A DNA stretch of 64,000 nucleotides from RPQJ01 sp963777725 (GTDB lineage Bacteria; Pseudomonadota; Gammaproteobacteria; Steroidobacterales; Steroidobacteraceae), in NCBI GenBank assembly GCA_963777725.1, contig CAVZRR010000021.1:37532-101531 (forward strand), read 5' to 3'. This document shows, one piece after another, positions 39,731-49,355 of the stretch. How positions within the stretch are numbered: the stretch's first letter is position 1; every line of letters begins with the position of its first letter. The notes under the pieces were generated by a model. It was not told where the DNA came from, searched no databases, and worked only from the letters and a program-made list of their open reading frames with translations. The translations under genes were made by a program, and so were the position numbers.

Positions 39731-40594
39731 ATGGGCGCCACTGACTGGCAGGACCGGTTCTTTGCCTCCGCCGACGGCCTGCGGCTCCATTACCGCGACT
39801 ATGCTGCGGTCGAGCCGGGCCGCGTCCCGGTGCTCTGCCTGCCGGGACTCACGCGCAACTGCCGCGACTTCGAGGCCACGGCGCTGCGCCTGCGACACAC
39901 GCGTCGCGTCCTGAGCCCCGACCTGCGCGGGCGCGGGCGCTCGCAGCACGACCCGAACTGGCAGAACTACCATCCGGGCACCTATCTCGCGGACCTCGCG
40001 CGGCTGCTCGAGGACGCTGCGGTCGACCGCGTGATCCTGCTCGGCACCTCGCTCGGCGGCATTCTCTCGATGCTGCTCTGCGCGACGACGCCGCGATTGC
40101 CCGTGGCCGTGATCTTGAACGACATCGGTCCGGAGGTCGCTGCCGAGGGCTTGCGGCGGATCTCCAGCTACGTCGGCCGCAGCGCCCCGGTTCGCAACTG
40201 GGACGAGGCCGCGGCGCAGATGCGTGCGACCTACGGGCTGGCGATGCCCGACGCCAGTGACGAGGACTGGCACGCTTTTGCCCACCGCAGTTACATCGAG
40301 GTCGAAGGGGTGCCGCAGCTCGCCGTCGATCCGGGCATCGGCGAAGCCGTGCGAGCCGCTCCAGGCGGTGCCGCGCCCGATCTCTGGCCGGTCTATGCCG
40401 CACTGCAGCCGCTACCCGCGCTCGCGCTCCGCGGCGCATTCTCGGACGTGCTGTCGGAGGCGACCTTCGATCGCATGGCGCGCGAGAAGCCCGACCTCGT
40501 CCGCGTCACCGTGGCCCGCCGCGGCCACCCGCCGTTGCTCGACGAGCCCGAGAGCGTCGCAGCGATCGACGACTTCCTCTCCCGGATACCCTGA
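39731..40594 (+). CDS. Alpha/beta hydrolase
   Basis: This 287-residue hydrolase carries LCLPGLTRN (oxyanion hole), the nucleophile elbow GTSLGG, and a late His in RRGHPPLLDEP. No signal peptide is present, so it is cytoplasmic. Within the locus it could cleave imported 3-hydroxybutyrate oligomers or release acid from ester. It lies 21 bp after the synthetase gene with an AGGAGGA box. Confidence 0.9.
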   Translation: MGATDWQDRFFASADGLRLHYRDYAAVEPGRVPVLCLPGLTRNCRDFEATALRLRHTRRVLSPDLRGRGRSQHDPNWQNYHPGTYLADLARLLEDAAVDRVILLGTSLGGILSMLLCATTPRLPVAVILNDIGPEVAAEGLRRISSYVGRSAPVRNWDEAAAQMRATYGLAMPDASDEDWHAFAHRSYIEVEGVPQLAVDPGIGEAVRAAPGGAAPDLWPVYAALQPLPALALRGAFSDVLSEATFDRMAREKPDLVRVTVARRGHPPLLDEPESVAAIDDFLSRIP

Positions 40595-40599
40595 TCGAC

Positions 40600-41910
40600 A
40601 TGGCCATCGAATGGATCGGCCTGCTCGGCGGACTCGCACTGCTGATCGTGTTGACGATGCGCGGCGTGGACCTGCTGATCGCGGCACCCGTCTGCGCGCT
40701 GCTCGTCGCGCTGTCGTTCGGCCTGCCACTGTTCCCGCAGACGGCCGAGGCGGGCGCCGCCAGCTTCACGAGCGGCTACATGGGCGGCTTCACGGGCTTC
40801 GTCGCCTCCTGGTTTTTCGTCTTCCTGCTCGGCTCGGTGTTCGGCAAGGTCATGGAAGACAGCGGGGCCGCGGACAGCGTCGCGCAATGGGTCGTGCAGC
40901 GCTTCGGCGCGCGCCACGCGCTCGTCGCGATCGTCGGCGCCTGCGCGCTGCTCACCTATGGCGGCGTCAGCCTGTTCGTGGTCGCGTTTTCGGTGTTTCC
41001 GCTGGCGCTCGCGCTGTTCCGCCAGGCGGGACTGCCGCGCCGATTCATCCCGGCCACGATCGGTTTTGGTTCGGTGACCTTCACGATGACCTCGGCGGGC
41101 TCGCCGGAGATCCAGAACTGGATCCCGATGGAGCACCTCGGCACGACGCCGTACGCCGCATGGCAGGTGAGCCTCGTGGTGGCCATTGGCATGGCGGCCT
41201 TCGGCTTCGTCTGGCTCAAGTGGATGGTGCGGCGCGCAGTCGCGGCAGGCGAAATCTACGACGTGCGCGACGGCGACCCGCAGGCCAAGACGGGCGGGCT
41301 GCCGCACCCGGCGAGCGGCCTGTTGCCGCTCGGCGCGGTGCTCGGCGTCGCATTCGTGCTGCACGACACGCTCAAGCAATCGGCGCTGATCGTGGCGCTG
41401 CTGTCGGGCGTGCTCGTCGTGCTGGTCGTGAACCGCAAGTACTTCGTCAACCTGTCACAGGCGGTCACCGCCGGCACGATCGGCGCGTTGATCGCAATCG
41501 CGAACACTTCTGCGGTCGTCGGCTTCGGCGCGATCGCGAAGCTCTCGCCGGCGTTCGCCGCGGCCGTGGACGCGCTGACTTCGTTGCCCGGCAATCCGCT
41601 GGTCGGCGCCGCGGTGGCCGTGACGTTGATCGCGGGGCTCACTGGTTCGGCGTCGGGCGGCCAGGCGATCGCGCTGCCGATCCTCGCGCCGCACTACCTC
41701 GGCCTCGGCGTGGACGCGCAGGCGCTGCACCGCGTGGTGGCCATCGCCTCCGGCGGCCTCGATTCGCTGCCCCACAACGGCTACGTCGTGACGACGATCC
41801 GAGGGGTGTGCCGTGAGACCCATCGCTCGGCGTACTGGCCGATGTTCTGCCTGACGGCCGTGGTGCCGCTGCTCGGCGTGCTGCTCGCGCTGCTGCTGCT
41901 GTCTCTTTGA
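40600..41910 (+). CDS. GntP family permease
   Basis: This 436-residue inner-membrane permease has about twelve to thirteen helices and GntP/CitT-like segments (TYGGVSLFVVAFSVFPLALALF, GLTGSASGGQAIALPIL, GGLDSLPHNGYVVTT). In Pseudomonas aeruginosa a GntP-type permease gene lies beside the 3-hydroxybutyrate dehydrogenase gene, so 3-hydroxybutyrate uptake is a reasonable prediction. It starts 5 bp after the hydrolase stop. Confidence 0.92.
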   Translation: MAIEWIGLLGGLALLIVLTMRGVDLLIAAPVCALLVALSFGLPLFPQTAEAGAASFTSGYMGGFTGFVASWFFVFLLGSVFGKVMEDSGAADSVAQWVVQRFGARHALVAIVGACALLTYGGVSLFVVAFSVFPLALALFRQAGLPRRFIPATIGFGSVTFTMTSAGSPEIQNWIPMEHLGTTPYAAWQVSLVVAIGMAAFGFVWLKWMVRRAVAAGEIYDVRDGDPQAKTGGLPHPASGLLPLGAVLGVAFVLHDTLKQSALIVALLSGVLVVLVVNRKYFVNLSQAVTAGTIGALIAIANTSAVVGFGAIAKLSPAFAAAVDALTSLPGNPLVGAAVAVTLIAGLTGSASGGQAIALPILAPHYLGLGVDAQALHRVVAIASGGLDSLPHNGYVVTTIRGVCRETHRSAYWPMFCLTAVVPLLGVLLALLLLSL

Positions 41911-41961
41911 GCCGCGGCTGCGCCCGACGCCCGACCGGGCGGCGCAGTATCATCGCCAGTC

Positions 41962-42897
41962 TTGCGTAACCCGACCACATTGCTGGCGTCCCTGGCGCTC
42001 GGCGCGCTCGGCGCCGCGACCTTGCTGGCGCTGCTTGCGCCGCTCGGCTGGCCATTCGAGCTCTTCGCGCACTTCCGCCCCCAGTACGCGGTGGCGGCGC
42101 TGCTGGTGACGCTGGTTCTCGCGGGTCAGCGACGCGGTGTCGCGGCCGGGATTGCGGCGCTCCTCGTCGCCTGGAATGCGCTGCCAGTCGTGCAGCGGGC
42201 GTCGGCCGACGCGCCGCCCGTGTCCTGCGACGGACCGGCCTTCACCGTCGCGACCGTGAATCTGCAGTATTCGAACCTGCAACACGACCGATTCCTCGCC
42301 TGGCTCGCCGGGCACCCGGCCGACTTGATCGTCGTCCAGGAACTCACCAGCGCGTGGGCCCAGGCGCTGGCCGGCAGCGACGCGCATTCGCACCGTTTCC
42401 TGCTGACCCGGGAGGATCCCTACGGGATCGGGGTGCTCAGCCGCTGGCCGCTGGAATCCGCAGGCGCGATCGATCTCGCCGGAGACGGCCTGCCATCGGT
42501 CGCGGGCATCGTCGACGTCGAGGGACGGCGCATTCGTCTGCTCGGCCTGCACACGCACTGGCCGGTGCTGCCCGAGGTCGCGCGAATGCGGGACACCGCG
42601 CTGGGCGGGGCCGCCGGCATCGCCCGCGACTCGGACTTGCCGGTGATCCTGCTCGGCGACCTGAACCTGACGCCCGATTCACCGGAATTCACCCGCCTGC
42701 TCGATGAATCCGGGCTGCGCGACGTCGTGAGCGGCCGGCGCTGGCGCCCGACCTGGCAGGCCGGCTTCTGGCCCCTCGCGCTGCGGATCGACCACGTCCT
42801 CGTCTCGCCGCAGCTGTGCGTCGAGGCCGTCGAAGTCGGTCCGTCGATCGGGTCGGACCATCGGCCGGTCATCGCGCGCCTCAGGTTGCCTCGCTGA
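41962..42897 (+). CDS. Endonuclease/exonuclease/phosphatase family protein
   Basis: The 311-residue protein has two or three N-terminal membrane segments (to about 80) and an EEP domain: ATVNLQYSN, IVVQELTSAW (metal Glu), LGDLNLTPDSPE and GSDHRPVIARL. It is a membrane-bound metal-dependent phosphodiesterase facing the periplasm; substrate unknown. The start is TTG 41962. It ends 17 bp inside the convergent LysR gene. Confidence 0.85.
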   Translation: MRNPTTLLASLALGALGAATLLALLAPLGWPFELFAHFRPQYAVAALLVTLVLAGQRRGVAAGIAALLVAWNALPVVQRASADAPPVSCDGPAFTVATVNLQYSNLQHDRFLAWLAGHPADLIVVQELTSAWAQALAGSDAHSHRFLLTREDPYGIGVLSRWPLESAGAIDLAGDGLPSVAGIVDVEGRRIRLLGLHTHWPVLPEVARMRDTALGGAAGIARDSDLPVILLGDLNLTPDSPEFTRLLDESGLRDVVSGRRWRPTWQAGFWPLALRIDHVLVSPQLCVEAVEVGPSIGSDHRPVIARLRLPR

Positions 42898-43819
42898 TCT
42901 CGGCCGGCAGCGTCTCGCCGGTGGGCGGCGGGAATTCGCGGCAGCATTCGACCAGCCAGCCGCGGAAGCGGACGACCTTCGGCAGCGAGAAATGCTCGGG
43001 CGGGGCCACCAGGAACCAGGCGCTGTGCTGCTGGACGCTCGGCAGCATCGGTCGCACCAGCCGGCCGGCAGCCAGGTCGGCGGCGACCAGCGACCAGCGG
43101 GCGAGCGCGACGCCCTTGCCTTGTTCCACTGCGGTCAGCGTCGCCGAGGAGTCCTCGGCCAACGGCACCGTCTCGGCGCGCGTGGTGTCGCCACCGACCC
43201 GGCGCAGCCAGTCCACCCAGGGCTCCGCGCGGCTGTGGATCAGCGGGTAGCGGGCAAAGTCGGCGAGCGTTTCGATCGGGCCGAGCCTGGCGAGCAGTGC
43301 CGGACTGCAGACCGGGAAAACCCACTCGTCGAGCAGGCGCTCGGACTTGAGCCCATCCCACTGGCCGGACCCGTAGAGGATCGCCGCGTGGAAGTCGTCC
43401 CGGCTGAAATCGAGCGCCGCCCGCGCCGGACCGAAGCGCACCTCGATTTCCGGATGCTGCCGCGTGAATTCGCCCAGCCGGGGCAGCAACCAGCGCTGCA
43501 GGAACTCGCTCGGGACGCTCAGGTTCAGCATGCCGCCGACCCGCTCGCGGCGGATGCGGTCCACGGCACGGCGCAGCTCCTCGAGCCCGCGGCGGATGCC
43601 GGGCAGCAGCTCGGCGCCCTCCTGGGTGAGGGCGACCGCTCGCGTGTGGCGGCGGAACAGCGGCACGCCGATGTCGGCCTCGAGTGCCTTGACCTGCGCG
43701 CTGACGGCCGCGGTCGTGACGCCGAGTTCGCGCGCCGCCGCCGTGAAGCTCAAGTGTGTCGCGACGGCCTCGAAGACCCGCAGGGCGTTCAGCGGCAGAC
43801 GGTCGGTGGCAGCTTTCAT
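42881..43819 (-). CDS. LysR family regulator (GcvA-like)
   Basis: This 312-residue protein has a winged HTH near the start (LNALRVFEAVATHLSFTAAA, TTAAVSAQVKALE) and a LysR effector domain (HPEIEVRFGPARAAL). GcvA-like members often start with LPLNALRVFE. ATG 43819 is used rather than TTG 43840. It is divergent from the oxygenase-like gene, a possible target 120 bp away. Confidence 0.93.
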   Translation of the reverse strand: MKAATDRLPLNALRVFEAVATHLSFTAAARELGVTTAAVSAQVKALEADIGVPLFRRHTRAVALTQEGAELLPGIRRGLEELRRAVDRIRRERVGGMLNLSVPSEFLQRWLLPRLGEFTRQHPEIEVRFGPARAALDFSRDDFHAAILYGSGQWDGLKSERLLDEWVFPVCSPALLARLGPIETLADFARYPLIHSRAEPWVDWLRRVGGDTTRAETVPLAEDSSATLTAVEQGKGVALARWSLVAADLAAGRLVRPMLPSVQQHSAWFLVAPPEHFSLPKVVRFRGWLVECCREFPPPTGETLPAEISEAT

Positions 43820-43939
43820 CGCCAGTTCCGGATTAATCAATGCTTAACAATACGCACGGGATTCCCACGATGCAAGGCGTAGCCAGCCCGTCTATTGAGG
43901 GAAACTGAAAACAGCCGCGGGCTCGGCTAAGCTGTCGCA

Positions 43940-44557
43940 ATGCCGTCGCAAGCCCTGTTTCCCACGCTGGTCTACAAGGCGCCGTTGCAGGCGTCCGCGT
44001 GGAAGTCGTTCAACGATCGGCTGCTGCTCGAGTGCCGGCAGTACCGCGAGGACGACTCGGCCGGCCAGGCCTGGTCCGCCACGCGCTATCCGGGCGGGTA
44101 TACCTCTTATGGCTCGTTGAGCCGGATGCACACGATCTCGCCGACATTCGCGTTACTGGAGCGCAAGTTGCGCCGGCACGTCAATCGGTTCGCGCGGTCG
44201 CTCGAGTTCGACCTCGACGGACGCGAACTCGCGATGACCGACTGCTGGATCAACATCATGCCGCGACAGGTGGTCCACAGCCTGCACCTGCACCCGCTGT
44301 CGACGATCAGCGGCACCTACTACGTGCGCACGCCGCGCGGCGCGCCGGGCATCAAGTTCGAGGATCCGCGGCTGGACCGGTTCATGGCCGCCCCGCCGCG
44401 CCGGGCCGATTGCCGGCCTGAGAACCGCCCCTGGGTCACGGTGCCGGCCGAAGCGGGCACGGTCGTGCTTTTCGAGAGCTGGTTGCGACACGAGGTGCCG
44501 CCGAATCCGGTCGCCGCCGAGCGGGTCAGCATCAGCTTCAACTTCAACTGGTTCTGA
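43940..44557 (+). CDS. 2OG-Fe(II) oxygenase-like protein (TIGR02466 type)
   Basis: The 205-residue protein fits the TIGR02466-like family: WINIMPRQVVHSLHLHPLS, SGTYYVRTPRGAPGIKFEDPR, and FESWLRHEVPPNP before ISFNFNWF. The HLHP and WLRH segments supply possible iron ligands and the arginine near the end of the fold could bind 2-oxoglutarate. Substrate unknown. Confidence 0.82.
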   Translation: MPSQALFPTLVYKAPLQASAWKSFNDRLLLECRQYREDDSAGQAWSATRYPGGYTSYGSLSRMHTISPTFALLERKLRRHVNRFARSLEFDLDGRELAMTDCWINIMPRQVVHSLHLHPLSTISGTYYVRTPRGAPGIKFEDPRLDRFMAAPPRRADCRPENRPWVTVPAEAGTVVLFESWLRHEVPPNPVAAERVSISFNFNWF

Positions 44558-44628
44558 GCGGGTCGCCGGTCCGCCCGAAACCACTCGGGTGAGCGGCGCG
44601 AAAGGGCGGGCAACCACGGAGAAACCCC

Positions 44629-45153
44629 ATGCTCACGGCCCGCCTTTCGGGCGTGTTGGCGCTCGTCCTCATGCTGTCCGCCTGCTCCTCAGCCCCCACG
44701 ATTCCCGTCGCCGAACGCGTCGACCTCGAGCGTTTCATGGGCGACTGGTACGTGATCGCGAACATCCCGACCGCGCCCGAGAAGGGCGCGCACAACGCCG
44801 TCGAGTCCTACCGGCTCGACGAGGACGGCTCGATCGCGACCACCTTTACGTTTCGTGAGGGATCCTTCGACGGTCCGGAGAAGGTCATGCGGCCGCGCGG
44901 CTTCGTCCGTGACCGGGAATCGAATGCCGTCTGGGGCATGCAGTTCATCTGGCCGATCAAGGCCGAATACCTGGTCGCCCACGTGGACGAGGACTACACC
45001 GAGACGATCATCGCCCGCAGCCGCCTCGACTACGTCTGGATCATGGCGCGGACGCCGCAGATTCCCGCCAAGGACTTCGAGCGGTTGCGCCGGCAGGTCG
45101 CGGATCTCGGTTACGATGTGAACAAGCTGCAGAAAGTGCCGCAGCGCTGGTGA
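44629..45153 (+). CDS. blc: Bacterial lipocalin lipoprotein
   Basis: The 174-residue lipoprotein has lipobox LSAC (Cys19) and the lipocalin signature FMGDWYVIANIPT. FTFREGSFDGPEK, WPIKAEYLVAHVDEDY and IMARTPQIPAKDFE follow the Blc pattern. Blc-type proteins sit in the outer membrane and bind lysophospholipids or fatty acids, often under envelope stress. Confidence 0.93.
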   Translation: MLTARLSGVLALVLMLSACSSAPTIPVAERVDLERFMGDWYVIANIPTAPEKGAHNAVESYRLDEDGSIATTFTFREGSFDGPEKVMRPRGFVRDRESNAVWGMQFIWPIKAEYLVAHVDEDYTETIIARSRLDYVWIMARTPQIPAKDFERLRRQVADLGYDVNKLQKVPQRW

Positions 45154-45194
45154 GGGCGGGCCGGGCGGCGCGCCGCGAAACGAGGACTTGGTCG

Positions 45195-45599
45195 ATGAAA
45201 CGCAGAATCTTCGGTCTCCTGTTTGCCTCGCTCGTCTCGGCCGGGGCGCTTGCAGCCGATCCGGTGCTCGTGCCGATCTCGCAGGAGGCCCTGCTCGAGC
45301 GGCAGCAGAAGGGTGACGAGGGCACCTACGTGCTCGACGTGCGCAGTCCCGAGGAGTACGCGTCCGGCCACGTGCCGGGAGCCGTCAACATCCCGTATGA
45401 CCAGATCGCGGCCCGGATGGCCGAAGTGCCCAAGGACAAGGACGTGGTGCTGTATTGCAAGAGCGGGCGTCGGGCCGGAATCGCGGCCGAAGTGCTCGCC
45501 GGCCAGGGTTACACTCGGCTGCAGCACCTCGAGGGGGACATCGTCGCCTGGGTGGACAAGGGCCGCCCGGTCGAGACGCCAAAGGATCCGGCCCCCTGA
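45195..45599 (+). CDS. Exported rhodanese-like protein
   Basis: The 134-residue protein has a signal peptide ending ALAAD and a single rhodanese domain with YVLDVRSPEEYASGHVPGA and the active-site Cys88 in LYCKSGRRAG. It is predicted periplasmic, where it would handle sulfane sulfur. ATG 45195 follows a GAGG box. Confidence 0.92.
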   Translation: MKRRIFGLLFASLVSAGALAADPVLVPISQEALLERQQKGDEGTYVLDVRSPEEYASGHVPGAVNIPYDQIAARMAEVPKDKDVVLYCKSGRRAGIAAEVLAGQGYTRLQHLEGDIVAWVDKGRPVETPKDPAP

Positions 45600-45606
45600 C
45601 CGGGAT

Positions 45607-46731
45607 TCAGCCCGCGAGCGCCTGGTCGAGATCGGCGACCAGATCGGCCGGGTGCTCGAGCCCGACGGACATCCGGATCAGGTTCTGCGGCGTCTGGCTC
45701 AGGGGCCCCTCGATCGACGCGCGGTGCTCGATCAGGCTCTCCACGCCGCCGAGACTGGTCGCGCGAGTGAACAGGCGCACCCTCGACACGACGGCCAAGG
45801 CCTCTGCGGCCCCGCCCGGTACTTGCACCGACACCACGGCGCCGAAGCCGCCGTGCATCTGGCGCGCCGCCAGCGCGTGACCCGGATGGGCTTCGAGGCC
45901 CGGGTAATGCACACGCTCGACGCGCGGGTGCGACTCAAGGAACCGGGCCACGGCGGCCGCGTGCGCTGCCTGGGCGCGCACCCGCAGCGGCAGCGTCGCG
46001 AGGCTGCGCAGCAGCAGCCAGCAGTCGAACGGCGAGGGCACGCCGCCCCCCGCGGACTGGAACTCCCGTAGCCGGGTCAGCACTGGGTCCGCCTCGCGCA
46101 CGATGACGATGCCGCCGAGCACGTCGCTGTGGCCGCCCAGGTACTTCGTGCTGCTGTGCATGACGAGGTCCGCGCCATGCGCGAACGGTTGCTGCAGGAC
46201 CGGGCTCGCAAACGTGTTGTCGCAGCCGAGCAGTGCGCCACGCCGGTGTGCGAGTTCGGCGAGTGCCGCGAGATCGCTGATCCGCAGCAACGGATTCGAC
46301 GGGGTTTCGACCCACAGCATCGACGCGCCCGGCTCGAGTGCGCGCTCGACGGCGTCGAGGTCGGTCGTATCGACGAATTCAGTGCGCACGCCCCACTGCG
46401 GCAGGATCTCGCGCAGCTGTTTCGCGGTGCCGTGGTAGCAGTCCGCCGAGCAGACGATGCGGCCGCCGGGCACGCCGAGCGTGAAGGCCGCCAGTGTTGC
46501 CGCCGAACCCGAGGCGAACGCCAGCGCATCGCTGCCGCGCTCGAGTGCCGCAATGGCCTGCTCCAGCGCCGTGCGGTTCGGGTTGCCGCTGCGGGAGTAG
46601 GAGTAGCCGTGAGCGTAGCCGCCGTCGGCGCCACGCTCGAACGTCGTCGAGAGCTGGATCGGCTCGCGCAGCGCGCCCGTCGCTGGATCAGGCTCGCGGC
46701 CCGCGTGCACTGCAGTCGTTTCGATCTTCAT
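45607..46731 (-). CDS. Trans-sulfuration PLP enzyme (cystathionine gamma-synthase/lyase family)
   Basis: This 374-residue PLP enzyme carries YSYSRSGNPNR, the phosphate loop SGSAAT, and the PLP Lys196 in HSSTKYLGGHSD. Family members make or break cystathionine or homocysteine; the sequence alone does not separate synthase from lyase activity. The start codon overlaps the stop of the FakA-FakB gene by 4 bp, so the two are co-translated, an unexpected pair. Confidence 0.9.
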   Translation of the reverse strand: MKIETTAVHAGREPDPATGALREPIQLSTTFERGADGGYAHGYSYSRSGNPNRTALEQAIAALERGSDALAFASGSAATLAAFTLGVPGGRIVCSADCYHGTAKQLREILPQWGVRTEFVDTTDLDAVERALEPGASMLWVETPSNPLLRISDLAALAELAHRRGALLGCDNTFASPVLQQPFAHGADLVMHSSTKYLGGHSDVLGGIVIVREADPVLTRLREFQSAGGGVPSPFDCWLLLRSLATLPLRVRAQAAHAAAVARFLESHPRVERVHYPGLEAHPGHALAARQMHGGFGAVVSVQVPGGAAEALAVVSRVRLFTRATSLGGVESLIEHRASIEGPLSQTPQNLIRMSVGLEHPADLVADLDQALAG

Positions 46732-48548
46732 CGCGGCGGTTCGTGCTCCTGCAATGCGACCACCAGCATCCCGGGCCCGCCGTGCACGCCGAGCGCGCTG
46801 CCGAGCGGCAGCAGCCGGCCCGACGCGACGTTGGCGCTGCTGAGGCGCTCGAGCAGCCAGCGGCCGTCCGCCTCGCAGTTCGCGTGACCGACCAGGATCC
46901 GGTAGCTGCAGTCGTCACGCATGCGCCGGCGGATGTACCGGGCGAACTTCTCGCGCAGGTGACTGCGCCCGAACAGCACGCCACCGGCGGTGACCCGGCC
47001 CTTGCGGTCATTGTGCAGGATCGGCATCAGCTGCAGCCGGTCCGCGACGTTCTTGACCCAGCGCGGCACCCGCCCGCCGCGCACCGCGTATTCGAGCGAG
47101 CCCACCAGCCCGAACGTCCTGGTCTTCGACCGGATCGCGCGGGTCGCCTCGATCACACGCGCCGCGTCGTAACCGGCTTCAGCACATTCCGCCGCGTACA
47201 TCGCAACGAGGCCCTGGCCGACCGAGGCATTCATGCTGTCGATCACCGTGACCTTGCCGTGCGTGCTCACCCGGCCCGCCGCCATCTCCGCGGCGCCGCA
47301 GGTGCCGCTCGCCTGGCGCGTGAGGTGGATCGACACGACCGAATCGAAGTGCGAGGCCAGGAACTCGAACTGGCGGCGGAAATCCCCGGGCGGGGGCTGC
47401 GAAGTCTGCGGATGCACCGGGTTGCGCTCGAGCTCCGCAAAAAACTCCTCGGGCGAGATGCCGACCTTGTCGAGGTAGCTGTGCTCGCCGAAGTGCACGC
47501 GCACCGGCACCATGTGGATGCCGAGCCGGTCCATCTCGTCCTCGGGAATGTCGGCCGCCGAATCGGTCACGATCGCGACCCGGCGGCCCGCGACGTGCGC
47601 CGAGTGCTGCTGGCGCTGCATGTCGTCGGCCTTCTCGCCGGTCACCGTGCCGAAACGCGCCGCGACGCGGAATACCTCGGCGGGGTCGTTGACGTGGATG
47701 TGCACGCGCACCTTGCTTTGCAGGCCGGCGACGACGAGGCTGCCGCCGAGCGCCGACATCTGCTCGCGCAGGTGGCGGCGATCGACATTCGCGCCGGTCA
47801 CGACGCACTCGGTGCAGTAGCGGTACGCGAGGTCCTCCTCCTGGCCGGCCGTTTCCTCCGGCACGGCCGCTGCGAGTGCCTCCGGCACCGTCACTGCGGG
47901 CTCCTGCTCCGATCCGCTCGCGATGTACTCGGTCATCCCCGACATCAGTTCGACGAATCCCAGCGCGCCGGCGTCCACGACGTTGGCCTTGCGCAGCGCT
48001 TCGAGCTGGTAAGTCGTGCGCTCGAGCGAGGCTTGGGCCGCCTGCACGCCCCGGCGCAGCAGCGCGGTGAAGTCGCGCACGCCCTCCCGCCGCACCGAAT
48101 GGATCTCGCGCGCAAAGTCCGTGAGCACGGTGAGAATCGTGCCCTCGCGCGGCTCGCTCAGGCTCTCGCGCGCGTACGCAGCGCCACCGTGCACTCCGTC
48201 GGCAAAATCGTCCGGGCTCAGGTGGCCGAGGTGGCCGAGCCGGTCGCAGACGCCGAGGAAGAACTGCGCGAGGATCGCACCCGAGTTGCCCCGCGCGCCG
48301 TCGAGCGCGGCGTCGGCAATGCGCGTCAGCGTCTTGCCGGCGTGGCCGTCGGGCCAGCGCTGCAGCGAGCCCAGCACGGCGCTCATCGTCAGCGCGAGGT
48401 TCGTGCCGGTGTCGCCGTCCGGCACCGGGAACACATTGATCTTGTTGAGATGTTCCTGGCGCGACAGCAGTCGCGCGATACCGGCCTTGAACGCACGGTT
48501 GAGCTGCAAGCCGTCGAGACTGTCGGCCACCGCCGCGGCGGAAGTCAT
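46728..48548 (-). CDS. Fused DAK2 (FakA-like) kinase and DegV (FakB-like) protein
   Basis: The 606-residue protein has a DhaL/DAK2 kinase domain (1-205; NVFPVPDGDTGTNLALTM at 39-56, ARGNSG near 85), a middle domain (about 225-320; CTECVVTGANVDR, HIHVNDP) and a DegV domain from about 323 (VAIVTDSAADIPEDEMDRLG, with the fatty-acid-binding Thr328-Asp-Ser330). In Firmicutes these are separate FakA and FakB proteins that phosphorylate exogenous fatty acids. The fusion predicts that one polypeptide binds and phosphorylates an acyl chain. Confidence 0.93.
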   Translation of the reverse strand: MTSAAAVADSLDGLQLNRAFKAGIARLLSRQEHLNKINVFPVPDGDTGTNLALTMSAVLGSLQRWPDGHAGKTLTRIADAALDGARGNSGAILAQFFLGVCDRLGHLGHLSPDDFADGVHGGAAYARESLSEPREGTILTVLTDFAREIHSVRREGVRDFTALLRRGVQAAQASLERTTYQLEALRKANVVDAGALGFVELMSGMTEYIASGSEQEPAVTVPEALAAAVPEETAGQEEDLAYRYCTECVVTGANVDRRHLREQMSALGGSLVVAGLQSKVRVHIHVNDPAEVFRVAARFGTVTGEKADDMQRQQHSAHVAGRRVAIVTDSAADIPEDEMDRLGIHMVPVRVHFGEHSYLDKVGISPEEFFAELERNPVHPQTSQPPPGDFRRQFEFLASHFDSVVSIHLTRQASGTCGAAEMAAGRVSTHGKVTVIDSMNASVGQGLVAMYAAECAEAGYDAARVIEATRAIRSKTRTFGLVGSLEYAVRGGRVPRWVKNVADRLQLMPILHNDRKGRVTAGGVLFGRSHLREKFARYIRRRMRDDCSYRILVGHANCEADGRWLLERLSSANVASGRLLPLGSALGVHGGPGMLVVALQEHEPPR

Positions 48549-48567
48549 CGCTCGGTCGTCCCGGCCT

Positions 48568-49350
48568 TCAGTCGCGCGGCAGCAGGAACCGGTTGCCGCG
48601 GGCGTTCAGGATGACGCCGTCCGGGGTGACCTCGTCCACCGTCGCGCCCTCCTGGGTGCTGTCGCCTTGCTGGTACTTGCGGCCGTTGATGAACACGAAG
48701 CGTTGCTGCGGATTCGCCGAGTACACGTGCAGTTCCAGCCGCATCTCCGGCAACCCGGCGCGGGCTGCGAACTCATCCGCGGTGGGCAGGTTCGACGTGC
48801 TCCGCTGGGGCTGGCTGCCATAGCCCGGTGCGTCCGCGGTTTCGCCGCCTGGCGACGGCTCATAGACCACCGAGCCGCGCTGGGTCGGGACGACAGCCGG
48901 TGGTCCGGGCGGTGGCTCAGCCGCGCGCGCAGCCGCCTCGTAATCCATGGACGGTCCGCTGCTCGAGATTTCACCTTCGAGCGGATTGCGCGTTCCCGGT
49001 GCTGCCGGCGCCTCCTCGGCGGGCCGCAGCATCGGCGGCGGAGCGACCGGCTGGGGCAGGGTCTGGGTCACTGCCGCTTGTGCGGCTGGCGGAGCCGTGG
49101 CGGGCGCGGGATCGACTCGCGCGGGCTGCACTGCGTCGGCGGTCGTCGACACGACCGGCTCATCGCGTGACTTGTAGAGCAGCAACAGGCCGACCGCGAC
49201 GAGGTTGACGACCAGCAGCGCGATTGCAGCCGTCGCCCAGACGTTCGACTTCGGCTTCGGCGTGGCCACCGGCGTCTCGACCAGCGCCGGGCCCGTCTGC
49301 CGCTGGCGCTCGTGCTCGGATTTCCGCAGTGCGTCCAGGATGAAGGACAT
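48568..49350 (-). CDS. gspB: General secretion pathway protein B
   Basis: The 260-residue protein begins MSFILDALRKSEHERQRQ, a signature of GspB/ExeB, has one membrane helix (about 38-60), a long Pro/Ala-rich periplasmic linker and a C-terminal domain ending in VDEVTPDGVILNARG. GspB works with GspA to place the secretin in the peptidoglycan. gspA lies 5 bp upstream. Confidence 0.93.
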   Translation of the reverse strand: MSFILDALRKSEHERQRQTGPALVETPVATPKPKSNVWATAAIALLVVNLVAVGLLLLYKSRDEPVVSTTADAVQPARVDPAPATAPPAAQAAVTQTLPQPVAPPPMLRPAEEAPAAPGTRNPLEGEISSSGPSMDYEAAARAAEPPPGPPAVVPTQRGSVVYEPSPGGETADAPGYGSQPQRSTSNLPTADEFAARAGLPEMRLELHVYSANPQQRFVFINGRKYQQGDSTQEGATVDEVTPDGVILNARGNRFLLPRD

Positions 49351-49355
49351 CGCCG

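Noticed and set aside
43904..43930. AGCCG/CGGCT stem between the LysR and oxygenase-like genes
   Set aside because: A 5-bp stem between divergent starts; neither a convincing terminator nor an operator.
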